Positions 22,650 through 34,552 of a DNA stretch of 64,000 bases are shown here, in pieces (within the stretch, counting starts at the first letter, position 1; each line of letters opens with the position of its first letter). A program made the translations under genes and the position numbers. The notes beneath the pieces are model-generated. The model was given only the letters and a program-made list of their open reading frames with translations, had not been told where the DNA came from and did no database searches. This DNA comes from Xylogone sp. PMI_703 (taxonomy: Eukaryota > Ascomycota > Leotiomycetes): positions 7,626,001 to 7,690,000 of the forward strand of contig JAJTUQ010000003.1 in the NCBI GenBank assembly GCA_021399445.1. The letters are read 5' to 3'.

Positions 22650-25600
22650 ATGACCTCGGTCACATCCTTGGGCGAGTTGGTCGACTGGGCTTTGAACCAT
22701 GTCACCGAAGCAGACATGTTTCTCGTACAGTCAGCAGTGACCTGCTGCGCTCTCTTCTGGTAGGCGTAGCTATTCGCGAATTTTATACGTATTCATACAT
22801 ACTAACGGTGTGGCCAGGCTGTTGCATCGAGCATGGCTGACTTTGTGGAAGCCCGTCCCAGATCTGATCAGCATTTTAGGCGTAGAAGTTCCAGATCCTC
22901 CTGAGGTTTCTCTCGCCGGTATCAAAGCCGATGCTGTAACTCTTCATTGGACCAGGCCTGGAGTCAATAAGCCAGTAGTCAAATATTTGATTCAAGTCAA
23001 CGGGGTTAATGGTAAGAGAAAAGCACAGATCTAGCGAGAAGTAAGCTGATAGATTGCTTTACAGTTGGGGATTCATCACGGTCTGAAAATGCCATTACTG
23101 TAACAGGATTAAAGCCTGCTCACTACTACAACGTCCGAGTAATTGCGGTTGGATCGAATAACTTTCAGGCAGGTAGCAGAGTCATTCGTTTGAGAACATA
23201 TGGCCGAGATGGACGCCCACAGCTTGGAGCTGGCCGAATGCCTTCTAATATGTCTAATGATGGCCAACAAAATGCTGGCGCCGCCGATGATAGTGATGAG
23301 TCTCACTCCAGTCGCGCCCACTGTGCTGCTGGCGTTGAGGCAGCAGCTTTACCTGAGGGTATTCCTGCCAGTTTTCGTGAGTCAACTGGTAGTCATCAAG
23401 GTCAAAGGAGGAATACTGGTGGCAGAAGACATTCCCCTTCAAACGCAGCTGCAGAACAAGCAGCTCTCGCTAACATGATAGCCAACAATCTTCCCGAAGA
23501 GTCAATGCAGCAATTAACTGAGAGATTTGAAGCCATACGCAGAGAAACCGAAGAGATTATGGCACAGATCTCCAGAGATTCAGAAGAGTTCAAGGCTCAG
23601 ATTTTGGACTTATTGAAGGAAAGGGACGAGAAAAAACAGGTTCTGAAAGAGAAAGAAGAAGCCAGTGAGAAGTTGAAGAAAGAGGTTCATTACTCGGAAC
23701 GCGCGAACAGGCAAGCTCAAAATCGAAAAACTCAACAAGAGAAGACTCTTCGAGATAAGCAAGCAGAGCGGGTGAAAATGCAAGATGACATCGGTAGATG
23801 GAGAAGGGAAATTGAAGATATGAAGAAAGAGCGCGAAAGCTGGGAGAAGGAGAAGAAAGAGTGGATTGCCGCGAAGGAAGCTAAATCTGAATCTCTTCGT
23901 GATACTATTAGGAAACGACAACATTCGTTAAATGGTCTTGAAGAGGAAATTCGGATTAAAGGTCTGCAAATCAAGGAACTAGAAGAGGAGCGCAAAAAAC
24001 TTCCTGGGGCGGAAGAAAACGAAGAATCGCGCGCAAGAGATGCTGCCGAAAGACAGAAAGATGTGGAATGGGACATTAAAGAAAGGGATTTGGCTGCGCG
24101 TCTCCACAATCAATCTCTTCATCTACGACAACTCGAGACCGAGTTTCACAGAGCACAAACGACTTTAGCTGCACTTACAGCCCGTCAGGCAGCAAATCCT
24201 CTTATGTATCATGGGAATTCATCAGGCGTTGATTTCGATCCGTCTGGTCAAGGCAAAGCAAAATCAAGGCGGACCCGTAATCGAAAAAGCAGAGCAAACA
24301 CATTGTCTTCACCAATTTCGGCGTTCCCTACTCTTGAACCGTCCTTCCCCAGCACCAGTACATACGCTAACCTTAATACCTCCTCTCCAAGTTTCGCACA
24401 AGGTCCCTATTTTGATCTAAGCAACGACATTGCCATGGTGCCTCTGTCAGAGAACATGAGTGGCATGAGCGAATCAGATATTCGTTCACTCACTGCTGGT
24501 GCTCCTTTAAGCCCTACCGCTACTTCATTGCTCCCATCAAACATCTTTGCCGACGATGATCCTGATACGATAGAGTCAAGGTCTTTTGGTCCAGCCCTTT
24601 ATGAGGGAATCGGACCTTCAGCCCTGGACAATGATCCTCAGTCTCCGGATTCGTCAAGTCGGTCGGCAAGTTTTGTTTCTAGTCCTCGAGATTCTTCTCA
24701 AAATCTATCGATATTTGGGGTTGCGGGCCGTGAGTTTGGTGCAGATCCAGATCGACGGTCGGTCCATTCTCCTGTGACTGAATTCGGTACTCTTGGTAAT
24801 CGCAGCAATTCGGAAAGGACTACATCACATCGAGCTTTCGGTAGTCTTTTCAATTTTCCCCGAGCGCGTGGTAAGACTCTCTCTGAAGAAGGGCCAGCGT
24901 TGGGCACCCTCAAGCAAGGTCAAAGCCAGTCCTTTCCACGATCGCTAGAAGAACCAGAATCCATTACAAATAAACCTCGCCGAATCAGTTTTTCTTCCGG
25001 TTGGAACGTCATGCCTAATTTCCTGGCCAGAAGCTTAGGTGGTGATATTTCTCAAGGTAATGGACCTGCCCCTGCACGAACTATTGGTGCCAGACGTAGG
25101 CGTGGTTTCAATATGTTCAGTTCTAGTCTTGATGATAGTACTGGCGTGTACTCGGACAGAGATCTGAGTAGTCCACGTCCTCCATCTATTGCCTCATCTG
25201 ATCTCCCAAGGCCTTCGACAGACAGTGCGCCATTCGGCTGGCCAGTGTCAGATGGCGGGCTGTTCAATAGGAACAGTCCTTTAGCCACAAACTGGTCTCT
25301 CGGTGCCCCGCAACCTTGGTCACGGAACGCATCTCGGAGGCCTAGTTTTCAACACGGCTCTACTACTGCTTTGACCTCAGGTATTGCAAGTGAAGATGAC
25401 GAGTTTCTACCCCCCGAACCGTCTCTTGCGGGGCAGTCAAGTCCCCCTCCGGTTGGTGTCATTGGCACACGCCCAGCCTCCGCCCACACAGGTAAACCTG
25501 TTACGCCAAAACTAAACCCAGCTGCACCAACTTTCAAAGCTATGTTTAGTCGGGCTTCTAAGAGTGAGAAAACAAAAAGCAAAGACAAAACAGTTGATAC

Positions 25601-26201
25601 CTCCGTAATGATATCGGTTTCTGCTGATGAGAGCCAGAGCAATCTCTCGTCTCCATCTGAGTCTAGGAAATCTCGCGACGCTCACTCAATACATACACAG
25701 AACAGTGTTGCTGACTCCTATGAGAGCCTGGAAATGACCTCAAGCAACACTCCATCTGATATGGCCATGGCTACCGCCACTAGCTCTAAAGAATCCTCAT
25801 TCAGACAACTTCTCCGTAAAGGTAGTTCCAGTAAATTCAGCTTCTCATCCATTCGCGGTAAGGACTCAGGTCTCTTTGGAGGGAAAAAAGGTGCTGGAAG
25901 CTCAGCAAATTCTGACCGCAATGCCTCTACGGAACGTGATAGCTTTGACGAGTATCGCGAAGACCTGGGACTTGGCAAAAGCACAGAGAGCATTACTAGC
26001 AGCCCAATGATTGGGGGACCTGGGATAGATTCGAAGGGCAAGGATAAAGATGCCGGTACTCCGAAAGAAGGGCGAATGAGTGTAAATTGGGGAAGAGCCT
26101 TTGGTATCAAAAAAGGTAAATCCGGAGCCGGAAGAGAAAGCCTAGATATTGAGGGCAGTGAGGCAGAGCGGACAGGAACCGAGGATGAAAGCAATGTATA
26201 A
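22650..26201 (+). CDS. Membrane-anchored fibronectin type III / coiled-coil protein
   Basis: Three exons (22650..22759, 22818..23011, 23065..26201) give 1146 residues. A hydrophobic segment near the N-terminus (about residues 23-47, MFLVQSAVTCCALFWLLHRA onward) is a likely membrane anchor. One fibronectin type III domain follows (about 62-146), with DAVTLHWTRPG, VVKYLIQVNG and the closing KPAHYYNVRVIAVGSNNF. After a linker there is a long charged coiled coil (about 210-410) rich in KEREEK-type heptads. The C-terminal 700 residues are Ser/Pro-rich and probably disordered. Proteins with this layout occur across filamentous ascomycetes, usually annotated only by the FN3 domain, so the role is unknown. 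The first intron is supported by a CTAAC branch site and CAG acceptor, which restore the frame exactly. Confidence 0.85.
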
Positions 26202-26449
26202 GTTGTGCCTAGCATTACAGATATCGAATCACGAGTACGAGCTCATTTGCATATATAATCAGCCCTTGGTGTCTAACTCCACAAATAAAGTGTCACAGAT
26301 CTAGAATGCGCTGCCCAAGAGCAAGGATCCAGCCACCTAAGCTGCACCAAAGTATAATTAGTGCTATAAGAAATATCAATACTTTATGCATCAACCTAGT
26401 TCTTTCCCAAGGTTATCATGTAAATTCTATACCACTCTCTATGCCAGAG

Positions 26450-27499
26450 CTATAACACAACTCCAAGTTCTCTGCTCAACACATCAATATCTTTCACACA
26501 TCTCAGCTTGGGCCGGTTCCAGAAAGGCTTTGCCTTAGCAAGTCGATCTAAATCCTCCAAGACTTCCTTCTGCATCTCACACATATGGCCCTCAATCTCT
26601 TCGTTGACAGCCTGGCTCATGACAGACACCCACCCGGGACTCTGGGGTTCCGGACTGGTGCTCAAGAAACTCACATACAAATAGTCCAAGGAAGTAAATC
26701 TCATCAGAAGTGGTAACCTCCCGCGTTCCCGGTCCCGGCGCCACGTGCAGTAAGGAATCGCGAGTAGTCGAAGGTTTTCAGTAATATCTCTACCGATCCA
26801 TCTCACCAGAACTAGTATGGAAGATGACCTTACGCTTCCTAGCGCGGTGAAGTGCTGTGGAGGATCTTGCAAGAACAGCAAGTCGTGAGCGGGATCAAAT
26901 AGTGTGTACTGAGGCTTTCCTTTTCGCATAGCGAGGATATGGCCTTTGCCCGATGGCCATATCGTGGCATTCAGCATTCCGCTCTTGCCATGGCGATATG
27001 GACTTACAGCTCCAGAATGCTCGTCGGCATCGAGTTTATATTTAAACCGCTTCAGGACAACATAACGCGATTCTTTACAGGCTGATAGTGCCCCAGGAAG
27101 TCGATGGGGCGATGTGAAAACCTTATCGATGCACGCGAGAGCCGGTGGCATCCTAATCAAGCCAGCTGGCGTTGGATTGGGAAGCACTGAGACCGGGTAA
27201 TCGCCAATTGTCACAGCGAAGATGGGCACGATGCGAGGATCTGGAAGAGAAAAAATCCATATCTTAAGACGGAGTTCAGCTGGGAGGAGATTAAAGTTTG
27301 GGAATTCCATCATTCCCAGGTCAGGGTGCATGAGAACAAGAGGATGGCTCACAGGAAGGCGTGATTCATTTATATTATATAACGACTCGACTGCATGATG
27401 CGAGATTGCCTCTTTAGGCCCCTGTGCATCTGTAGTCCAACCAACCACAAGATGAGCAGCACATGTTTCTATATTATCGCCCTTTCTACTGTAAGTCAT
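26450..27499 (-). CDS. 2EXR domain protein
   Basis: A 349-residue single-exon frame. Its core begins FNLLPAELRLKIWIFSLPDP (about residues 69-88), the first of the E-x-R segments that define the fungal 2EXR family. Typical later elements include CKESRYVVLKRFKY (about 136-149) and HDLLFLQDPPQHF (about 204-216). The family is large in filamentous ascomycetes and its biochemical role is not established. The annotated ATG is at 27499. An internal Met at residue 57, ten residues before the domain, is an equally reasonable start because the preceding 56 residues lack family features. It lies tail-to-tail with the fibronectin-III gene and its start is close to the HIS4 3' end. Confidence 0.85.
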   Translation of the reverse strand: MTYSRKGDNIETCAAHLVVGWTTDAQGPKEAISHHAVESLYNINESRLPVSHPLVLMHPDLGMMEFPNFNLLPAELRLKIWIFSLPDPRIVPIFAVTIGDYPVSVLPNPTPAGLIRMPPALACIDKVFTSPHRLPGALSACKESRYVVLKRFKYKLDADEHSGAVSPYRHGKSGMLNATIWPSGKGHILAMRKGKPQYTLFDPAHDLLFLQDPPQHFTALGSVRSSSILVLVRWIGRDITENLRLLAIPYCTWRRDRERGRLPLLMRFTSLDYLYVSFLSTSPEPQSPGWVSVMSQAVNEEIEGHMCEMQKEVLEDLDRLAKAKPFWNRPKLRCVKDIDVLSRELGVVL

Positions 27500-27613
27500 C
27501 AGAAGCTGATTCGACGTTGTATGGCCACATATCTACTTTTCCGGTGCATTTTCCGCCAAGCCTGATATATAAATCTACACAGAGGTATCTCACTATGTTC
27601 ACTTGAGAAATCA

Positions 27614-30385
27614 TTACACTTCTATTTTCTGCTCATCCACATATTTCAGTCTGATACTGACTGCTCTTCGGTGCGCTTCCAGTTCCTCAACTTTCGCCAG
27701 TTGCATTACGGCCCCGCCGACATTTTTAAGCCCACCAGGTGTCAGCATGGAACTTGTGATGTGTTTGAGATATGAGCCTAGGTTAACACCAGAGTACTGC
27801 TTGGCAAAGCCATATGTAGCTTCATTAATTATCAGCATTGGATTCAACGAGATTGAAAAGTTATTATCACTTACGCAATGAATGGTTGACTCCTGCAGAG
27901 TAGTCCCCAACACTCTCTGGTGTCCATTCCCCGACAAACACGCTTCCAGCATTCTCTACTAAACTTACTGCTGCTGCTGCATCCTTGATTTGTAGAATCA
28001 AATGTTCCGGAGCATACTCATTACTCAATCGCATCGCTTCCTCAATATCCTTGACTAGGAGTGTTATCGAATGGTTGATTGCACCTCTTACGATGTCGAC
28101 TCTTGGTAATGCCATGGCTTGTGTATGGAGCTCGTCTTCAATCGCCTGCAGCTCTTTCTCGGAAAGATCGATTGCAATTAGAATGACTTGGCTATCCACT
28201 CCATGCTCTGCTTGTGACAATAAATCGGAAGCCACAAATGCAGGGTTTGCGTCTTTATCCGCAATAACCAGCACTTCTGATGGTCCTGCCGGCATATCGA
28301 TACCCACGCCAGCATTGGCATCGTTACTGACATACATTTTTGCAGCAGTGACGAATTGGTTACCAGGCCCCAGAATCTTGTCCACTTTGCTCACACTCTC
28401 AGTTCCATAGGCCATTGCGGCTACCGCTTGAGCGCCTCCCGCAAGAACGATGCTTTCGGCACCTACCTTGTGTGCAACATAGACAATTTCGGGCGTAACA
28501 CTTCCATCTGCTCGAGGTGGTGATGCAAGTACGATTTTCTTGCATCCGGCAACCATTGCTGGTACACCGAGCATCAGTGCAGTACTTGGTAGCACGGCCG
28601 TGCCTCCCGGGACGTATAATCCAACTCGCTCGATGGGTCTCGAAAACCTACTGCAAACAACGCCAGGCATCGTCTCCACTTTCAAAGGTTTCTCTTCCTT
28701 CTGCGCAGCGTGAAACTTGCGGATATTTTCGAAAGAGATGTCAATAGCATTGATCGTCTCTTGTGGTAGTTTCATAAGCTCTGGCGAGAAAGGTGCCTTA
28801 ATGACCGGCGAGGTCAGAGAGGTAGCCTTCTCAAACTTGTGCGTATAGCTTAACAAGGCTTTGTCACCACCTGTACGCACATTGTCAATGATGGGCCTAA
28901 CTATTCCCATAATCGCATCGCTTGACCGTTGCGACGGGCGTTGTAATATCTCCTTCAGTTCCACCTCTGATGTTGTTGCAGCATCATAGCGCCTCATCTG
29001 AATCTTTCCATTTGGCTTCTCCGCGGCACTTGCTTCTGCCTTCTTCGCATTATCGACCTTCTCTGGAGCGCTTTCGGTAGGAGGTACAATCCCCTCCTTC
29101 GCTGCCCACTGTCCCTTAGCGTCACCCTTTCTTCTCTTCACTTTCACACTCTTCGCATCCAGACTCCGCTCAATATCAGCAACACTAACACCGGCACTGA
29201 CACACTTCGTCAGTGCGAAATATATAAGATCGGCTGCCTCAAATGCAACCTCCTCTTTCGTTTTAGCATCGCATAGCTCCTCTGCTTCCTCCATTATCTT
29301 TGCTCTTAGTAGCTTCTCATCTGAGAAGAGTCGTGCGGTATATGAACCCTCCGGGGCTGATATATTGCGCGAAAGGAGTGTCTTCTCGAGCTTTGAGATA
29401 CCGTGAAGGTCACCGAAACATGTGAATTGAGGCAGGTGACAAAATCCTTTCGAATGTTAGCGTTACCTACCAGGCACGATGTCCAAACTTACCGCGGCCA
29501 GTCTGCCTCACTACAAATTTCAGACAGTCTTGATCACAATCAAGGGATATCCTGACAAGTTCTTGAGTATCTCCTGAAGTTGCCCCTTTATACCATAACC
29601 CTCGTTTCCTACTTTGATAGACCCCTATGCGAGTTGGTAAGCGGTAGACGCCATAAATCTAGCAGTGAGCACCTACCTGTGCCTGTTTTTAGTGATTCTG
29701 CCACGCTCTCCTGACTGCTATATACGAGCCCTAGAGCAATTCCTCGCTCATCCGTAACAATTGTCGGGATCAGCTTGTCAGGCCGATCTGATATCCATGA
29801 AGAGGCAATGAGAGATGTGATAGAAACCTGTCCAGCTGAAGCTTCTCCAATGGTCAATTTTGTTGAATTCACGACTGGGATTGCTGATGATTGTGCCGCT
29901 GTGTTCACAAAGGCTTGCAGATCACTATTTTCCGAGGGTAACACATATATTGGATTGACATTTGCCTCTTTCAAACTCCCTACTGCAGTCTGATAAGTCG
30001 AAGCATCGCCTTTGACCTGGAGTAAGACGCCATGGGAGGAGCTCTTCACAGAGGCAGCTGCATCATCCTCTGTGATAATTGGGACCACACGGTCTCCGTA
30101 GCTTTTCAGCGATTCCAATTGATTTGTCGCCACAAAAATCTTGCGAGCACCAGCGTCCAAAATTGAGACTATGTCTTCAGGAGACTCGATTGATGCGACA
30201 TTTATGTAGGTTTCGAGAGAGATATGCCTCTGCAGCAATCCCAGCACCTGATCCACATTTGCATTGCTCGCTGTGAGATAGACGCATCCAAGATAAGATA
30301 GCTGCAACCGCGTGAGACCGTCCTGCTTAGCCTCTCTTCCAATTTCAACACTTGGGAGAAAAGGTAGGGGCATGGTGGTCTCCAT
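27614..30385 (-). CDS. HIS4: Trifunctional histidine biosynthesis protein
   Basis: A single polypeptide with phosphoribosyl-AMP cyclohydrolase, phosphoribosyl-ATP pyrophosphohydrolase and histidinol dehydrogenase activities, covering steps 2, 3 and the last two oxidations of histidine synthesis. Four exons (30385..29677, 29624..29493, 29446..27875, 27819..27614) give 872 residues. The cyclohydrolase part appears at the exon 1-3 joints as GVYQSRKRGLWYKGATSGDT then TGRGFCHLPQFTCFGDLHG. The pyrophosphohydrolase part has EEAEELCDAKTKEEVAFEAAD. Histidinol dehydrogenase, about residue 430 onward, has MPAGPSEVLVIADKDANP, SQAEHGVDSQ, NEYAPEHL and VNHSLPTYGFAKQYSG. Exon 4 is required to supply the conserved LPTYG end. 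A TGACTCA box lies just upstream of the ATG. Confidence 0.97.
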
Positions 30386-31371
30386 TGTGAAAATTGTTGT
30401 CTTTGAAGGAGTGACTCAGAATATTTCAAGGCGAGCAGGTACGGAAGTACCACCACTTGACTGCAGGCATGGAGGGGCAGTTGGTCCTAATAGTCGAGCC
30501 CCGCTTACGGCGACCTTTTTGTGCTCAATTTTGTAGTTAGCAGAAGCGACATCATCGAGGTAAGCGTATAAGCATCTTCAGGGCTAAGCAAATAAGCAAT
30601 TCGACAGGTCAGCAAGTTCGACAAGTAAGCAGGTAAGCAAGCTAGGCATTTCAAGCGTTCAGAAGTACTGCATATTGGATTTCGATGCATATAAACCTTC
30701 TTTTGGAATAAATACTAGCTACCATGCCAAAAGAAAAGTTTTCAAAGGAGCGTGGTTATGATTCTTCACGTTTATGATGGCAGTGCCAGAAATACGGACT
30801 AAGTACAGTAAAATAGTTCTTACTTATGGCTTCGAATCAACAGCATGAAGATGAATGATATCTACCTATAGCCTAGCGTATAATCATTATAAAAGTGACG
30901 ACCCGATTGAACTTGCTTACCACTGCGAGCAATGAGGAAAGAGAAAGCCGCACAAGCGCGCCTACGGCCAAAGTCGCCTAGCGTGTAGAGGAGAGTTTTA
31001 GGCGCTGGTCCTGGCGTCAGAAAGCTGCAAGGGACCCGCGAAACTTGCAACGCGACTTCAAATGCTGGAGTTTCCATATCGACTTCTGATACGATTCTAT
31101 GGGTCCATGACCGTTGTGCAGGAATCCACAATCCGATGAAGAATTAGAGCGGATGTGTCCATTCTAGCTTCTGGCTCTCGGGACGTGGCAAACTTAACAG
31201 CTGTCCGACAAGCTATCCAGTCAAAACTGTAGAGCACCGCATTTGGTTCAAGCTTTGAACCAGCGACTTTTAACGGCATTGCTGCCAGTATTCGATACCG
31301 AAACCAGGACCAAGTTCCTGTTCAATATCTCTTATCTGCCAAGGACTGCTCGGTCTGTAAGCTCATTGACC
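30386..31371. other. Divergent promoter region HIS4 / TAF9
   Basis: About 990 bp between divergent start codons. It contains a TGACTCA site close to the HIS4 ATG and a short series of GCAAGTTCGACAAGTAAGCAGG-like direct repeats near 30600-30640. No further gene is visible. Confidence 0.5.
30412..30418. promoter_or_regulatory. GCN4/CPC1-type TGACTCA site
   Basis: A perfect TGACTCA (palindromic core TGASTCA) lies 27 bp upstream of the HIS4 start codon. Amino-acid biosynthetic genes are known targets of the bZIP activator GCN4/CPC1. Its closeness to the ATG means it would work only if transcription starts very near the start codon or at the far side, so its role is uncertain. Confidence 0.45.
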
Positions 31372-32121
31372 ATGGTTGAGGTCAACGGTGATGTCGCTCC
31401 ACAGACCAATGGTCATACCTCTACACCTCCATCGCAGGCAGCGGCATCTCATTCTCAGTCTACGTCTGCCACTGCATCCGCATCCAACCCAGTCGTACCT
31501 CCGACTTCTTTGCAAGACAATGGACTCTCAAAGCGGCCGCGTGATGCCCGCCTGATCCACATGCTCCTCTCATCTCTGGGCGTAACAGCCTACCAAGAAC
31601 GTGTCCCTCTTCAGTTGCTAGATTTTGCCTACCGACACTCCTCCTCCATCCTATCCGATGCTCTCCACCTTTCTTCTGATGCATACATATCACAACAGAC
31701 AAGAGCGCGAGATGGACCAGCTGGGGGAGGATTTCGTGACGCGGATGGCCAGGTCAGTGCGAACGCTGTTCAAATAGCGATTCAGAGCCGCTTGCAATAT
31801 CAGTTCACTGGCGGTCAGGGAGGTGGGTTAAGCAAGGAGTTTCTTTTGGAGACAGCACAAGCGCGGAATAAAATCAGCTTACCAAGAGTCTTGCAAAATG
31901 AATGGGGCGTGAGACTTCCTAGTGAAAGGTTTGTTTTGACGGGTGTTCCTTGGGGACTGAAGGAGGAATGGGAGGATGAGGATGAGGGGGAGCCGGTGGA
32001 TGCCATGGAGGGTGTCCAGACTACCGAGGAGGAAGGCGTGGAAGGGGGAGAAGATGGAGGTCGCGTGGAAGACCTATTTGGCGATGATGCCGATGAAGAT
32101 ATGGATAAAGAAGAAGAATGA
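31372..32121 (+). CDS. TAF9: Transcription initiation factor TFIID/SAGA subunit 9
   Basis: A 249-residue histone-fold subunit shared by TFIID and SAGA that pairs with TAF6. The fold is clear: PRDARLIHMLLSSLGVTAYQ opens helix 1 (about residues 54-73), followed by LQLLDFAYRHSSSILSDALH, and after an insertion VSANAVQIAIQSRLQYQF. The conserved C-terminal block NKISLPRVLQNEWGVRLPSE (about 160-180) matches the family's region after the fold. A Gly-rich insertion (ARDGPAGGGFRDADGQ) is typical of fungal forms. The tail is very acidic. The start is the first in-frame ATG, in the context acc-ATG-g. Confidence 0.93.
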   Translation: MVEVNGDVAPQTNGHTSTPPSQAAASHSQSTSATASASNPVVPPTSLQDNGLSKRPRDARLIHMLLSSLGVTAYQERVPLQLLDFAYRHSSSILSDALHLSSDAYISQQTRARDGPAGGGFRDADGQVSANAVQIAIQSRLQYQFTGGQGGGLSKEFLLETAQARNKISLPRVLQNEWGVRLPSERFVLTGVPWGLKEEWEDEDEGEPVDAMEGVQTTEEEGVEGGEDGGRVEDLFGDDADEDMDKEEE

Positions 32122-34552
32122 TTTTGATATCTTCTAGTCTTGTCATTTTACATGGGATTGATGGCGTTTTAAGGAGCGATTATCATTGGGATGGTTCATA
32201 TGGCAAAACTCATGGCTCACGGTACAGGCACGCAGATATCAAAATAAATATACCGAAATCATTTTTGCAACAACTTTGTCGTTCCAGAATTCTGTCATGC
32301 ATACACTACAAAGCATACCGTAAAGGCGCTGATGCCTTTGAGTAACTTGCTAGATGCTACTGAGGCTAATATTGATGCTGGTACAAAATCCAGCAATCGA
32401 GGGCATCATGTGATATCACATCGGCCTTGTGAATTTAGTGTGATAGGCATCCTCCAATCACCTTGGAAGCCCTGGATTGCGGGAATAGCGAGAGACAAGC
32501 TTAAAATTCTAAAATGTTACCCGTTACTTGGTGTGCCTGTTCCTCTGATGAGTTGGACAGAAACACACAGTAAATCTCCCTTGTGCACTAAATGAATGCA
32601 AGATAGACACCCAAACTGCCTTGGCAAAGGCGACCACAGAGAGTTTCAAAGGCACGCATTCATACACGCAGGAAGATATCCATCCATAGACGACCAAACA
32701 GTTACTGTACCAACTCTCTTGTTTATGCTATAAATAACATGAACCGTGCCGATCGCGAGTCAATTGGAGAAGAGTGGGAAATAATGCAAAGAGAGGTACA
32801 GCATTATTACCGGTCCTGTACTGTACGATCCTGACCAGCCTGGCCAGAGTGGTGATGCAATGCGAAGGGATTGCCGTGATTGTCCTCCCCACCTGCCCTG
32901 GATGCACTGATAGACACCAGCAGGAAGACGGGGAATGATAAGGGAAGACAAAGGCACAGAGATGGCAGCACTCTACCCGTTAGCTGCCATTTGTCACGCA
33001 GGAGCTGATCGAGCCGGTGTGGCGTCAACAATCCTGATAGCCACAGGTCTCCCCCAGGGCTCGACGCCTCCTGCTTGGTAGGGCGCTGTTGATCGCCAAC
33101 TCCCCTGCATTACGAGGTTGGCGCAGGCTTGGACCCTCGGCGATGGGCAGTTTGTCCTCAATTCCCATATTCCGAGTTTGCAAATCAACGGATGAATGCT
33201 GAGTGTCTTCCACTTTTCAATATACAGTCTCGAGACAGTATTCGAGGGGTTCCCACAGCCCCGAGCTGGAACAATTGCGAGGCTTGGACGCTCCATGTGA
33301 AGTGCTGACTGAGTTTGCGCCATGCCCGAAGTGGTGGCCCGTAGGTCGGTTGTAAGGCACTCGGGAGTCGCCCTACTAGGTTAAGTCAGGGGTTCTAGCA
33401 CAACGTGCCATCAGACATTCGTGCGCCTTATCAGAAAAGGACTGATTATTCTGAGTGAGAAGGAAAACAAAGGAAAGAGGAGAGAGCTATGGAGGACCAA
33501 CTCTGTGCTTGGATGTTTGTCTCCCCTCGGGCATCACCACGCAACCTCTAGGGAGTCTGCACACGTAAAAGAAGGCCCTCCAAGCCTAGATTCCATAGAA
33601 CCCACAGGATCCACGAGGGGTCCCTAGCACGGATCGCTGCCTTGCTCATACCGGTATATGGATTATTACTGTGGTAGAGTCCCTCTGGGAAAGCGTCGAT
33701 CAGTCTGCTACCTCCAACTCAGGCCTGGCGAGCCTCAGTCTATCTCCGCAAATCTTGAATCATCTCGTAACCAGCATTTCGCGAGACAAACGAAGCCACG
33801 GACGCGGCACATACCCTTCGCTCCCTCTGGATGCCATATGTTCTTTTGGGTAGAGGTGATACAATTCTGCTGGTCAGTTACATAAGAGATGCGTGTGACA
33901 GCACAATGTGGTACCTAAGTCGAGCCAATTCAAACCGTTCTATTCCCAAAGGGCGACGAACTATTGCAGACTGTCAGCCTCAGACATAGGTATGGCATGG
34001 GCACTTGGGGATGCACCCTCTCGCGCCTTTGGTGAGCTCATTAGCCAGTCCAGGAACCTTTTCGTCCGCTTTGCTGTTGCTGTGTGCATTATTATTGTGC
34101 CAGTCGAGCCAGCCGGGCCAGGTGCTTGTCTCTGATGGCAGGAACCACATGCGGGTTCCACAAGTGGTGGCAAAGTCATGGCCACATCCGTTCAAAGACC
34201 CGCTGCTAGACAGGCACCTCGCCCGCGCTCTCCAGTCCCATCAACTCAAAGTTCCACCCTGGTGAATATCACATAGACACGATGGAATGGCTGGCCATTC
34301 GCAACAAACAAATAAGGTGGTGCGGGGTGCTGCCCAGCCCACACTGGTGGGCTATATCGACCTAGACCTATACCACAGTATGTCGTTTGTGGCAATCATC
34401 CTCACAGCTAAAAGGTCGGCCGCTGTCTCACAAACTGCTCTTAGCTACTTCTCTACATTACTGCGAAGTCTCCCACTTCCAGTGCTAGATTCACCCAGCT
34501 GCCTCTCATTCCCTTTCACTCTCTTTAATTGCTGCAACAGTCCTTTGGAGTT
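32122..34552. other. Intergenic region upstream of the glucanase gene
   Basis: About 2.4 kb with only short, unconserved frames. The segment near 32.8-33.4 kb and 33.9-34.2 kb is more GC-rich. It presumably holds the TAF9 3' UTR and a long promoter for the secreted glucanase. No RNA gene or repeat was recognised. Confidence 0.5.
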
